Assembly: GCA_016169945.1 (NCBI GenBank)
Contig: JADLSH010000388.1
Location: 1,770,001 to 1,834,000, forward strand
Reading direction: 5' to 3'
Source: Trachythela sp. YZ-2020
Lineage: Eukaryota; Cnidaria; Anthozoa; Malacalcyonacea; Clavulariidae
DNA: 64,000 nt
The notes under the pieces are model-generated. The model saw nothing but the letters and a program-made list of their open reading frames with translations. It was not told where the DNA came from and searched no databases. Positions 44,402 to 55,023 of the stretch are shown in pieces; position 1 is the first letter of the stretch; each line of letters starts with the position of its first letter. Position numbers and translations under genes: made by a program.

Positions 44402-46573
44402 TTATATGCTTCCTGCCGGGGCGTGGGAGTGTGTGTGGGAGACAATGTGTGCATGCATGGCTTTGTTTGCGTTGTTTACGCGAAATTTGTTACGATGACG
44501 ACATCGTGAAATTATTTCAGCTCTTTTGTTGAGTAAACAATCCTTGTTTTTTTCTTTCAAAATACAAAATTTTCTTCTAAACATAAATTGCATCGTTTTG
44601 ATCCTCCCGTATACGAAATAGAATGTTTTAAAATTTGCCAATTAATACTGAAATCCTTATTGTTTTCTTTCAATGTCCAAATATATTTCGAAAGTTCCGT
44701 GTCATTTGCATGCTTTTATGCTGAAAAGATTTAGTGTGGTTGGCCAATCGCTCTTTGAATGTGGTTGCAGTCATGCCAATGTAATTTTTGATCGTGTTTG
44801 TGTTGCTTACTGTGACTGTTGCTTTGTATACTATGTCCCTAGTCATGCATTGTTTTGAAGCGGGCAAATGGTGTTTTTCCTACAACTGCAATTGGTAGTG
44901 TCCCTCTCCTGTGGCTTGTTATTTCTAGATATGCGTGCATTGTGTTTAGTGATTACTGACTTAATATTGTTCATGCAGCTATAGCTTACTTTAACTGTAT
45001 TTCTGTTAAAAATTTTATGTAGCTTGTGGTGCGGTGGAAAATGCTTGTCAATTAGACTAAGAAATTACGTCCCATGTTTGTGCTAACACTCTTGCTAAAT
45101 GGTGGGTTGAACCAAATGATGTTGCGTTGCCTATTCCTGCGTTGTTTTTGCGGTGTGTGCTGAGTGTAGCTAAGTTCATGATCAAAGTTGCTATGCCTAA
45201 GTGCGTTCTGATATATGGGTGCAGATTCCTGAAAAGTTTGCTCATCTGATGAAAGAAGTGCGATGCGCTTGTTAATTGATGCAGGTAGTTGCCTTGTGAT
45301 GCTCGGTGGGTGATTAGAGTGCATATTTATGTATAGTGGATCGTCATTGGGCTTCCTATAGGGCCTATGTTTTCCATTGTTAAGGTCGAAAGTTACATCT
45401 AAAAAGTTTACAATGCGTAAATTTGATTCGGCGGTATTTTTAGGTCAAACTGCTCGAAAATTTTGTGGAGATCTTTTCTTGTTTTGTCTGCTAAACGTGC
45501 TGATTTACTTTTATAATAGCCAAACCGTCATCTCTATATAGGCCGATGCTTTCTTTGCCAAATTTCTTACTCAGGTGGTTTAAAATGAAAAGGCCTACTA
45601 ACTCACAAATTTCCGCGCCGTCGAAACTGCCCATGCTAACGTCAAACAAACTATGGCTATCTTTTTATCCATGAAATTCCGGTATTGAAAAGGAGAGATT
45701 TTCTAGCGTGTTTTATTATTGAAATATCGTTTTCAGGTATAGTCGCCAAATTTGAAGCCCAAGATAAAGCTTGGTCCAATAGTTTTTCAGAAATAGATGG
45801 GTAGAAATCCACAATGTCAAACGAAATAAAACTGTGTCTGTCCTTATCTTTTATATTGCCAAACCACTGAATAACTTGTTTTGTATTCCTCCATTGATTT
45901 AAATTCAGTTTTTCTCTCAAATTGGAATTAATTTTGTCCAAAATAACTTTGCTTATTTTTCCGGATTCGCTTTTAGCGGGATTAATTAATCGGCATTTTG
46001 GATTGTTTTCGAAATTTTCTTTGTGATCTTTTAAAGATATAAATGCTTCGCGTTTTTCATTTTTTCAATTCTGTCGCCGATTCCTAAATTGTTCGAAATG
46101 TTTTTTAGTTCTGAATCAATTTCATCTATAGTGTCCTCGGATCCATGCTTATATGTTTTTGTGATGTTGTCATGTAAGAGCTTGTTGTATGTGTCGAGCG
46201 AGGTTTCATAAATATTCCTAGTTTTGTCTGCAAAAATGAAAATGTTGGGAGACGAATTGATTTTCTTTAGATCGTTAGTCAAAGATTTCTGAAATTGGTT
46301 CCTATATGGCCGAAATTGTAAATTTTCGATTAATTTTATAAGGTCGTCTTCGAAAGGTTTCATTTCCGGAATAGAAGGAGGTGTTTTGTTGGATGCAAGG
46401 CCGAAATTGTTGTTTTGGTTTTCACATTTTTGGTTTTTATTAAGAAAGAAATTAGCTTTCCATCTCATACGTTTTATTACACTTTCCACTTTTTCAATCA
46501 AATTTTTCAAATAAGCGTCCTGTGATGGTATAGGGATATTCTTTAGTGAATAGTCAAATCGAAATTGCCGCAT
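44402..46573 (-). pseudogene. PLE copy 2, frameshifted
   Basis: It is nearly identical to copy 1 over its full length but broken into several frames. The differences found are almost all losses of one or two bases in homopolymer runs, for example near 44573, 44718, 44853, 45061, 45437, 45512, 45663 and 46050. All RT and GIY-YIG motifs are still readable in pieces. True decay would also give substitutions; the pattern suggests either a young copy or uncorrected long-read errors. Confidence 0.88.
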
Positions 46574-46722
46574 TTTGAAGTTAAATAGAAATGAATAACG
46601 TAAACAAGAGTGCACAACCGATATACGGGTGCGAATATACGTGTAGGTTTAGGTCTACGAAACGCAAAGAGTGCTCGACAACATATAGTTAGAGCAAATT
46701 ATAGATTTTCGCTTACCTCAAA

Positions 46723-46778
46723 ACTTGTCTGCAACAGGCTGTTTCATCTGTAAAAGAATCATCAGGCAGTTTACAAGT
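46723..46778 (-). ncRNA. Hammerhead ribozyme in PLE pseudo-LTR 3
   Basis: Same 56-nt motif as in the other pseudo-LTRs, located between PLE copies 2 and 3 on the - strand. All core bases are kept. Confidence 0.75.
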
Positions 46779-46797
46779 ATCGAAAAGAAATGACCGC

Positions 46798-48024
46798 TTA
46801 TATGCTTCCTGCCGGGGCGTGGGTGTGTGTGTAGGAGACAATGTGTGCATGCATGGCTTTGTTTGCGTTGTTTACGCGAAATTTGTTACGATGACGACAT
46901 CGTGAAATTATTTCAGCTCTTTTGTTGAGTAAACAATCCTTGTTTTTTTCTTTCAAAATACAAAATTTTCTTCTAAACATAAATTGCATCGTTTTGATCC
47001 TCCCGTATACGAAATAGAATGTTTTAAAATTTGCCAATTAATACTGAAATCCTTATTGTTTTCTTTCAATGTCCAAATATATTTCGAAAGTTCCGTGTCA
47101 TTTGCATGCTTTTTATGCTGAAAAGATTTAGTGTGGTTGGCCAATCGCTCTTTGAATGTGGTTGCAGTCATGCCAATGTAATTTTTGATCGTGTTTGTGT
47201 TGCTTACTGTGACTGTTGCTTTGTATACTATGTCCCTAGTCATGCATTGTTTTTGAAGCGGGCAAATGGTGTTTTTTCTACAACTGCAATTGGTAGTGTC
47301 CTCTCCTGTGGCTTGTTATTTCTAGATATGCGTGCATTGTGTTTAGTGATTACTGACTTAATATTGTTCATGCAGCTATAGCTTACTTTAACTGTATTTC
47401 TGTTAAAAATTTTATGTAGCTTGTGGTGCGGTGGAAAATGCTTGTCAATTAGACTAAGGAAATTACGTCCCATGTTTGTGCTAACACTCTTGCTAAATGG
47501 TGGGTTGAACCAAATGATGTTGCGTTGCCTATTCCTGCGTTGTTTTTGCGGTGTGTGCTGAGTGTAGCTAAGTTCATGATCAAAGTTGCTATGCCTAAGT
47601 GCGTTCTGATATATGGGTGCAGATTCCTGAAAAGTTTGCTCATCTGATGAAAGAAGTGCGATGCGCTTGTTAATTGATGCAGGTAGTTGCCTTGTGATGC
47701 TCGGTGGGTGATTAGAGTGCATATTTATGTATAGTGGATCGTCATTGGGCTTCCTATAGGGCCTATGTTTTCCATTGTTAAGGTCGAAAGTTACATCTAA
47801 AAAGTTTACAATGCGTAAATTTGATTCGGCGGTAATTTTTAGGTCAAACTGCTCGAAAATTTTGTGGAGATCTTTTCTTGTTTTGTCTGCTAAACGTGCT
47901 GATTTACTTTTTATAATAGCCAAACCGTCATCTCTATATAGGCCGATGCTTTCTTTGCCAAATTTCTTACTCAGGTGGTTTAAAATGAAAAGGCCTACTA
48001 ACTCACAAATTTCCGCGCCGTCGA
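46798..48024 (-). pseudogene. PLE copy 3, 5'-truncated
   Basis: The coding sequence runs from within RT motif B (GAEICELVG) to the C-terminus; the N-terminal half and motif A are missing because the copy ends at the head-to-head junction. Single-base indels near 47247 and 47300 break the Cys cluster from the GIY-YIG domain. The motif YRDDG is not preserved in a start-to-stop frame. Confidence 0.88.
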
Positions 48025-48040
48025 AATTTCCGCGCCGTGG

Positions 48041-50127
48041 AAAGTGTAATAAAACGTATGAGATGGAAAGCTAATTTCTTTCTTAATAAAAACCAAAAAT
48101 GTGAAAACCAAAACAACAATTTCGGCCTTGCATCCAACAAAACACCTCCTTCTATTCCGGAAATGAAACCTTTCGAAGACGACCTTATAAAATTAATCGA
48201 AAATTTACAATTTCGGCCATATAGGAACCAATTTCAGAAATCTTTGACTAACGATCTAAAGAAAATCAATTCGTCTCCCAACATTTTCATTTTTGCAGAC
48301 AAAACTAGGAATATTTATGAAACCTCGCTCGACACATACAACAAGCTCTTACATGACAACATCACAAAAACATATAAGCATGGATCCGAGGACACTATAG
48401 ATGAAATTGATTCAGAACTAAAAAACATTTCGAACAATTTAGGAATCGGCGACAGAATTGAAAAAATGAAAAAACGCGAAGCATTTATATCTTTAAAAGA
48501 TCACAAAGAAAATTTCGAAAACAATCCAAAATGCCGATTAATTAATCCCGCTAAAAGCGAATCCGGAAAAATAAGCAAAGTTATTTTGGACAAAATTAAT
48601 TCCAATTTGAGAGAAAAACTGAATTTAAATCAATGGAGGAATACAAAACAAGTTATTCAGTGGTTTGGCAATATAAAAGATAAGGACAGACACAGTTTTA
48701 TTTCGTTTGACATTGTGGATTTTTACCCATCTATTTCTGAAAAACTATTGGACCAAGCTTTATCTTGGGCTTCAAATTTGGCGACTATACCTGAAAACGA
48801 TATTTCAATAATAAAACACGCTAGAAAATCTCTCCTTTTCAATACCGGAATTTCATGGATAAAAAAGATAGCCATAGTTTGTTTGACGTTAGCATGGGCA
48901 GTTTCGACGGCGCGGAAATTTGTGAGTTAGTAGGCCTTTTCATTTTAAACCACCTGAGTAAGAAATTTGGCAAAGAAAGCATCGGCCTATATAGAGATGA
49001 CGGTTTGGCTATTATAAAATGTAAATCAGCACGTTTAGCAGACAAAACAAGAAAAGATCTCCACAAAATTTTCGAGCAGTTTGACCTAAAAATTACCGCC
49101 GAATCAAATTTACGCATTGTAAACTTTTTAGATGTAACTTTCGACCTTAACAATGGAAAACATAGGCCCTATAGGAAGCCCAATGACGATCCACTATACA
49201 TAAATATGCACTCTAATCACCCACCGAGCATCACAAGGCAACTACCTGCATCAATTAACAAGCGCATCGCACTTCTTTCATCAGATGAGCAAACTTTTCA
49301 GGAATCTGCACCCATATATCAGAACGCACTTAGGCATAGCAACTTTGATCATGAACTTAGCTACACTCAGCACACACCGCAAAAACAACGCAGGAATAGG
49401 CAACGCAACATCATTTGGTTCCACCATTTAGCAAGAGTGTTAGCACAAACATGGGACGTAATTTCCTTAGTCTAATTGACAAGCATTTTCCACCGCACCA
49501 CAAGCTACATAAAATTTTTAACAGAAATACAGTTAAAGTAAGCTATAGCTGCATGAACAATATTAAGTCAGTAATCACTAAACACAATGCACGCATATCT
49601 AGAAATAACAAGCCACAGGAGAGGGACACTACCAATTGCAGTTGTAGGAAAAACACCATTTGCCGCTTCAAAAACAATGCATGACTAGGGACATAGTATA
49701 CAAAGCAACAGTCACAGTAAGCAACACAAACACGATCAAAAATTACATTGGCATGACTGCAACCACATTCAAAGAGCGATTGGCCAACCACACTAAATCT
49801 TTTCAGCATAAAAAGCATGCAAATGACACGGAACTTTCGAAATATATTTGGACATTGAAAGAAAACAATAAGGATTTCAGTATTAATTGGCAAATTTTAA
49901 AACATTCTATTTCGTATACGGGAGGATCAAAACGATGCAATTTATGTTTAGAAGAAAAATTTTGTATTTTGAAAGGAAAAAACAAGGATTGTTTACTCAA
50001 CAAAAGAGCTGAAATAATTTCACGATGTCGTCATCGTAACAAATTTCGCGTAAACAACGCAAACAAAGCCATGCATGCACACATTGTCTCCCACACACAC
50101 TCCCACGCCCCGGCAGGAAGCATATAA
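48041..50127 (+). pseudogene. PLE copy 4, 5'-truncated, inverted
   Basis: It starts at the codons for ESVIKRMRWKANF, lacking about 35 N-terminal residues of copy 1, and is joined head-to-head to copy 3. All later motifs are present, with one-base shifts near 48862, 49427 and 49668 splitting the frame, plus a Ser-to-Cys change near 49020 (IIKCKSA). The pseudo-LTR follows at 50131-50288. Confidence 0.88.
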
Positions 50128-50146
50128 GCGGTCATTTCTTTTCGAT

Positions 50147-50202
50147 ACTTGTAAACTGCCTGATGATTCTTTTACAGATGAAACAGCCTGTTGCAGACAA
50201 GT
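50147..50202 (+). ncRNA. Hammerhead ribozyme in PLE pseudo-LTR 4
   Basis: Position by position on the + strand: ACUUGU 50147-50152, CUGC 50156-50159, CUGAUGA 50160-50166, stem II segment 50167-50179, GAA 50180-50182, stem III 50183-50191, cleavage base U at 50192, GCAG 50193-50196, ACAAGU 50197-50202. It lies between PLE copies 4 and 5. Confidence 0.75.
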
Positions 50203-50351
50203 TTTGAGGTAAGCGAAAATCTATAATTTGCTCTAACTATATGTTGTCGAGCACTCTTTGCGTTTCGTAGACCTAAACCTACACGTATATTCGCACCCGT
50301 ATATCGGTTGTGCACTCTTGTTTACGTTATTCATTTCTATTTAACTTCAAA

Positions 50352-52521
50352 ATGCGGCAATTTCGATTTGACTATTCACTAAAGAATATCCCTATACCAT
50401 CACAGGACGCTTATTTGAAAAATTTGATTGAAAAAGTGGAAAGTGTAATAAAACGTATGAGATGGAAAGCTAATTTCTTTCTTAATAAAAACCAAAATGT
50501 GAAAACCAAAACAACCATTTCGGCCTTGCATCCAACAAAACACCTCCTTCTATTCCGGAAATGAAACCTTTCGAAGACGACCTTATAAAATTAATCGAAA
50601 ATTTACAATTTCGGCCATATAGGAACCAATTTCAGAAATCTTTGACTAACGATCTAAAGAAAATCAATTCGTCTCCCAACATTTTCATTTTTGCAGACAA
50701 AACTAGGAATATTTATGAAACCTCGCTCGACACATACAACAAGCTCTTACATGACAACATCACAAAAACATATAAGCATGGATCCGAGGACACTATAGAT
50801 GAAATTGATTCAGAACTAAAAAACATTTCGAACAATTTAGATATCGGCGACAGAATTGAAAAAATGAAACGCGAAACATTTATATCTTTAAAAGATCACA
50901 AAGAAAATTTCGAAAACAATCCAAAATGCCGATTAATTAATCCCGCTAAAAGCGAATCCGGAAAAATAAGCAAAGTTATTTTGGACAAAATTAATTCCAA
51001 TTTGAGAGAAAAACTGAATTTAAATCAATGGAGGAATACAAAACAAGTTATTCAGTGGTTTGGCAATATAAAAGATAAGGACAGACACAGTTTTATTTCG
51101 TTTGACATTGTGGATTTCTACCCATCTATTTCTGAAAAACTATTGGACCAAGCTTTATCTTGGGCTTCAAATTTGGCGACTATACCTGAAAACGATATTT
51201 CAATAATAAAACATGCTAGAAAATCTCTCCTTTTCAATACCGGAATTTCATGGATAAAAAAGATAGCCATAGTTTGTTTGACGTTAGCATGGGCAGTTTC
51301 GACGGCGCGGAAATTTGTGAGTTAGTAGGCCTTTTCATTTTAAACCACCTGAGTAAGAAATTTGGCAAAGAAAGCATCGGCCTATATAGAGATGACGGTT
51401 TGGCTATTATAAAAGTAAATCAGCACGTTTAGCAGACAAAACAAGAAAAGATCTCCACAAAATTTTCGAGCAGTTTGACCTAAAAATTACCGCCGAATCA
51501 AATTTACGCATTGTAAACTTTTAGATGTAACTTTCGACCTTAACAATGGAAAACATAGGCCCTATAGGAAGCCCAATGACGATCCACTATACATAAATAT
51601 GCACTCTAATCACCCACCGAGCATCACAAGGCAACTACCTGCATCAATTAACAAGCGCATCGCACTTCTTTCATCAGATGAGCAAACTTTTCAGGAATCT
51701 GCACCCATATATCAGAACGCACTTAGGCATAGCAACTTTGATCATGAACTTAGCTACACTCAGCACACACCGCAAAAACAACGCAGGAATAGGCAACGCA
51801 ACATCATTTGGTTCAACCCACCATTTAGCAAGAGTGTTAGCACAAACATGGGACGTAATTTCCTTAGTCTAATTGACAAGCATTTTCCACCGCACCACAA
51901 GCTACATAAAATTTTTAACAGAAATACAGTTAAAGTAAGCTATAGCTGCATGAACAATATTAAGTCAGTAATCACTAAACACAATGCACGCATATCTAGA
52001 AATAACAAGCCACAGGAGAGGACACTACCAATTGCAGTTGTAGGAAAAACACCATTTGCCCGCTTCAAAACAATGCATGACTAGGGACATAGTATACAAA
52101 GCAACAGTCACAGTAAGCAACACAAACACGATCAAAAATTACATTGGCATGACTGCAACCACATTCAAAGAGCGATTGGCCAACCACACTAAATCTTTTC
52201 AGCATAAAAGCATGCAAATGACACGGAACTTTCGAAATATATTTGGACATTGAAAGAAAACAATAAGGATTTCAGTATTAATTGGCAAATTTTAAAACAT
52301 TCTATTTCGTATACGGGAGGATCAAAACGATGCAATTTATGTTTAGAAGAAAAATTTTGTATTTTGAAAGAAAAAACAAGGATTGTTTACTCAACAAAAG
52401 AGCCGAAATAATTTCACGATGTCGTCATCGTAACAAATTTCGCGTAAACAACGCAAACAAAGCCATGCATGCACACATTGTCTCCCCCCCACACTCCCAC
52501 GCCCCGGCAGGAAGCATATAA
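50352..52521 (+). pseudogene. PLE copy 5, full length, frameshifted
   Basis: It starts with ATG (MRQFRFDYSL) and is complete to the C-terminus. Changes relative to copy 1 include one-base losses near 50496, 51257, 51413, 51522, 52020, 52069 and 52206, the loss of one Lys codon near 50866, and a few substitutions (for example LDIGDR for LGIGDR). Most indels again lie in homopolymers. Confidence 0.88.
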
Positions 52522-52540
52522 GCGGTCATTTCTTTTCGAT

Positions 52541-52596
52541 ACTTGTAAACTGCCTGATGATTCTTTTACAGATGAAACAGCCTGTTGCAGACAAGT
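52541..52596 (+). ncRNA. Hammerhead ribozyme in PLE pseudo-LTR 5
   Basis: Same 56-nt motif on the + strand after PLE copy 5. Immediately downstream the pseudo-LTR folds back on itself (see 52597-52830). Confidence 0.75.
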
Positions 52597-52830
52597 TTTG
52601 AGGTAAGCGAAAATCTATATATATATATATATAGATTTTCGCTTACCTCAAAACTTGTCTGCAACAGGCTGTTTCATCTGTAAAAGAATCCTTTACAGAT
52701 GAAACAGCCTGTTGCAGACAAGTTTTGAGGTAAGCGAAAATCTATAATTTGCTCTAACTATATGTTGTCGAGCACTCTTTGCGTTTCGTAGACCTAAACC
52801 TACACGTATATATATATATATATATATATA
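52597..52830. repeat. Zig-zag pseudo-LTR remnant at the right array border
   Basis: After the hammerhead the sequence reads to a TA centre at about 52625, returns as an inverted copy (GATTTTCGCTTACCTC to AAAAGAATC, 52633-52690), then turns again at 52690 into + orientation (CTTTACAGATGAAACAGCC...) to the usual CCTACACG end and a (TA)n tract. Both inverted pieces lack the CUGAUGA half of the hammerhead. Two successive strand reversals within 200 bp suggest template switching during insertion. Confidence 0.75.
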
Positions 52831-52841
52831 GCCAATTTGAA

Positions 52842-53093
52842 AAAGGTTGACCTTCAAAATATCTTAAACCTTAAACATTGAGCGCGCAAGGTATGACGGG
52901 TATTACTTATTTGGAGCCTTAGATTGGACATTTAATAGCTTAGTAAACCAAATATCCCTACATCGTAAGTGTTTATTTATATGCCCTTGCATTGTTACAA
53001 AGCACATTTCCCGAGTTAAAGACTCTAAATAGGAAGTTATCCATCATCCCTTGCGCACTCAATGTTTAAGGTTTAAGATTTTTGAAGGACAAC
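52842..53093. mobile_element. MITE with about 50-bp TIRs
   Basis: The left arm (52842-52890, with CTTAAACCTTAAACATTGAG) is mirrored by the right arm (53042-53093, with CTCAATGTTTAAGGTTTAAG). The interior of about 150 bp is non-coding. No clear target duplication was found. Confidence 0.65.
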
Positions 53094-53296
53094 GTTTTTG
53101 TATCTGCGAATGCAGATATATTGCCACTGTGCTGTTGGCTGTTGGCTGTTAGCTGGTAGCTGGTAGCTTGTAGCCATTCAGCGACGAGCTTATTTAAATT
53201 GATAACCAATCAGCAAGTGGCTTCAATGCAATGACGTAATGTTTCCCAAGGCCATTACATCATTCAATTTTGCCTGTTTGCAGGCTAGATCTCAAG

Positions 53297-53777
53297 TCCC
53301 GCATATTTTATTTTTTCATGTATAGACATGAAAATAACGGGACGAGATTGCTTGTAGCAAGGTTCTTTTCTCTGACGCTCCAACTTTTTGCGCACGAGGT
53401 TTGGGCGTAGGAAGCTCCGTAATCCCCCGTCCTCCCCCCTTTATATAACATTGGGGACTGAACCAGCTACTTGTCCGCCACTAGAAATCTAATTTAGACC
53501 TCCATTCACCATAATTATACGTACGGCTTATGAGTTATGGGTTGTAAAAAGGCGTTGTATTGTCATGATAATATTTTGTATATTAAGCGATGCCCCTGTA
53601 GCGTTTTACATTAGCATGATGCGTCATAAATTTTGGTGTAACTTTAAAATAAATCTCTCAAATCAACAAATATTTTACCGTCTGACTAGGAAAATCGTGT
53701 GAAGTCAATACCAAATATAATCCGTTTTGGGTGATAGGTAATTTAAGGATTTACATTGTACTTTTTTTCTTTTTTAG
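53297..53777 (+). other. Conserved 5' flank of protease unit D
   Basis: It matches 22698-23173 (unit B) almost base for base from the GTCCCG hairpin to the acceptor TTTTTTAG. The hairpin arms here are longer (CATG/CATG added). No coding exon is visible, as in unit B. Confidence 0.5.
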
Positions 53778-54885
53778 GTGTTGGAAATCTGAGACTGTTC
53801 CTGCTTTGATGCAACCGAAACCGAAACCTGAGACTGTTCCTGCTTTGATACAACCGAAACCTGAGACTGATCCTGCTTTGATGGAACCGAAATCTGAGAC
53901 TGTTCCTGCTTCGATGGAACCGAAATCTGAGACTGTTCCTGCTTCGATGGAACCGAAATCTGAGACTGTTCCAGCTTTGATGCAACCGAAACCTGAGACT
54001 GTTCCTGCTTTGATGGAACCGAAACCTGAGACTGTTCCTGCTTCGATGGAACCGAAACCTGAGACTGTTCCTGCTTTGATGCAACCGAAACCTGAGACTG
54101 TTCCTGCTTTGATGGAACCGAAACCTGAGACTGTTCCTGCTTTGATGGAACCGAAACCTGAGACTGTTCCTGCTTCGATGCAACCGAAACCTGAGACTGT
54201 TCCTGCTTTGATGGTACCGAAACCTGAGACTGTTCCTGCTTTGATGGAACCGAAACCTGAGACTGTTCCTGCTTCGATGCAACCGAAACCTGAGACTGTT
54301 CCTGCTTTGATACAACCGAAACCAGAGACTGTTCCTGCTTCGATGGAACCGAAACCTGAGACTGGTCCTGCTTTGATGCAATCGAAACCTGAGACTGGTC
54401 CTGCTTTGATACAACCGAAACCAGAGACTGTTCCTGCTTTGATGGAACCGAAACCTGAGACTGTTCCTGCTTTGATGCAACCGAAACCAGAGACTGTACC
54501 TGCTTTGATACAACCGAAACCTGAGACTGTTCCTGCTTCGATGCAACCGAAACCTGAGACTGTTACTGCTTTGATACAACCGAAACCAGAGACTGTTCCT
54601 GCTTTGATACAACCGAAACCTGAGACTGTTCCTGCTTTGATGGAACCGAAACCTGAGACTGTTCCTGCTTCGATGCAACCGAAACCAGAGACTGTTCCTG
54701 CTTTGATGCAACCGAAACCTGAGACTGTTCCTGCTTCGATGCAACCGAAACCTGAGACTGTTCCTGCTTTGATGGAACCGAAACCTGAGACTGTTCCGAA
54801 ACCTGAGACTGTTCCTGCTTTGATGCAACCGAAACCTGAGACTGTTCCGAAACCTGAGACTGTTCCTGCTTTGATGCAACAGAAG
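53778..54885 (+). CDS. 11-residue tandem-repeat exon, unit D
   Basis: It begins CWKSETVPALMQ like unit B and runs for 32 units without a frame break. Three units are irregular but in frame: PKPKPETVPALIQ near the start and two PKPETVPKPETVPALMQ units at the end (+6 and +18 nt). Variants include ETGPA (twice) and ETDPA. It ends CAACAG AAG|GTGGTC as in unit B. The order of unit types differs completely from B, so the array has been reshuffled since duplication. The protease exon behind it is damaged, so the product is uncertain. Confidence 0.65.
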
Positions 54886-55023
54886 GTGGTCATTTAAATC
54901 AATTTAATTAATATTTCTTTATCGTTTATTATTGTAGTTCGTACTTAGCATTTATTGTAACAATTTTTTTGGCAGGACTCTGGATATTGGACATATTTTT
55001 TTATAGTCCTTGCATTACCATGT

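Larger units (their letters stand above)
41838..52830. mobile_element. Penelope-like element array, head-to-head
   Basis: Five PLE copies: three on the - strand (ORFs at 41997-44177, 44402-46573, 46798-48024) and two on the + strand (48041-50127, 50352-52521). Each is followed by a pseudo-LTR of about 160 bp. The third and fourth copies are both 5'-truncated and meet head-to-head at 48007-48041. Tandem pseudo-LTR-joined copies and inverted, 5'-truncated partners are typical products of PLE retrotransposition. Both outer borders are (TA)n tracts (41813-41837 and 52807-52830). Because the arms are nearly identical, assembly errors in copy number cannot be ruled out. Confidence 0.9.
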
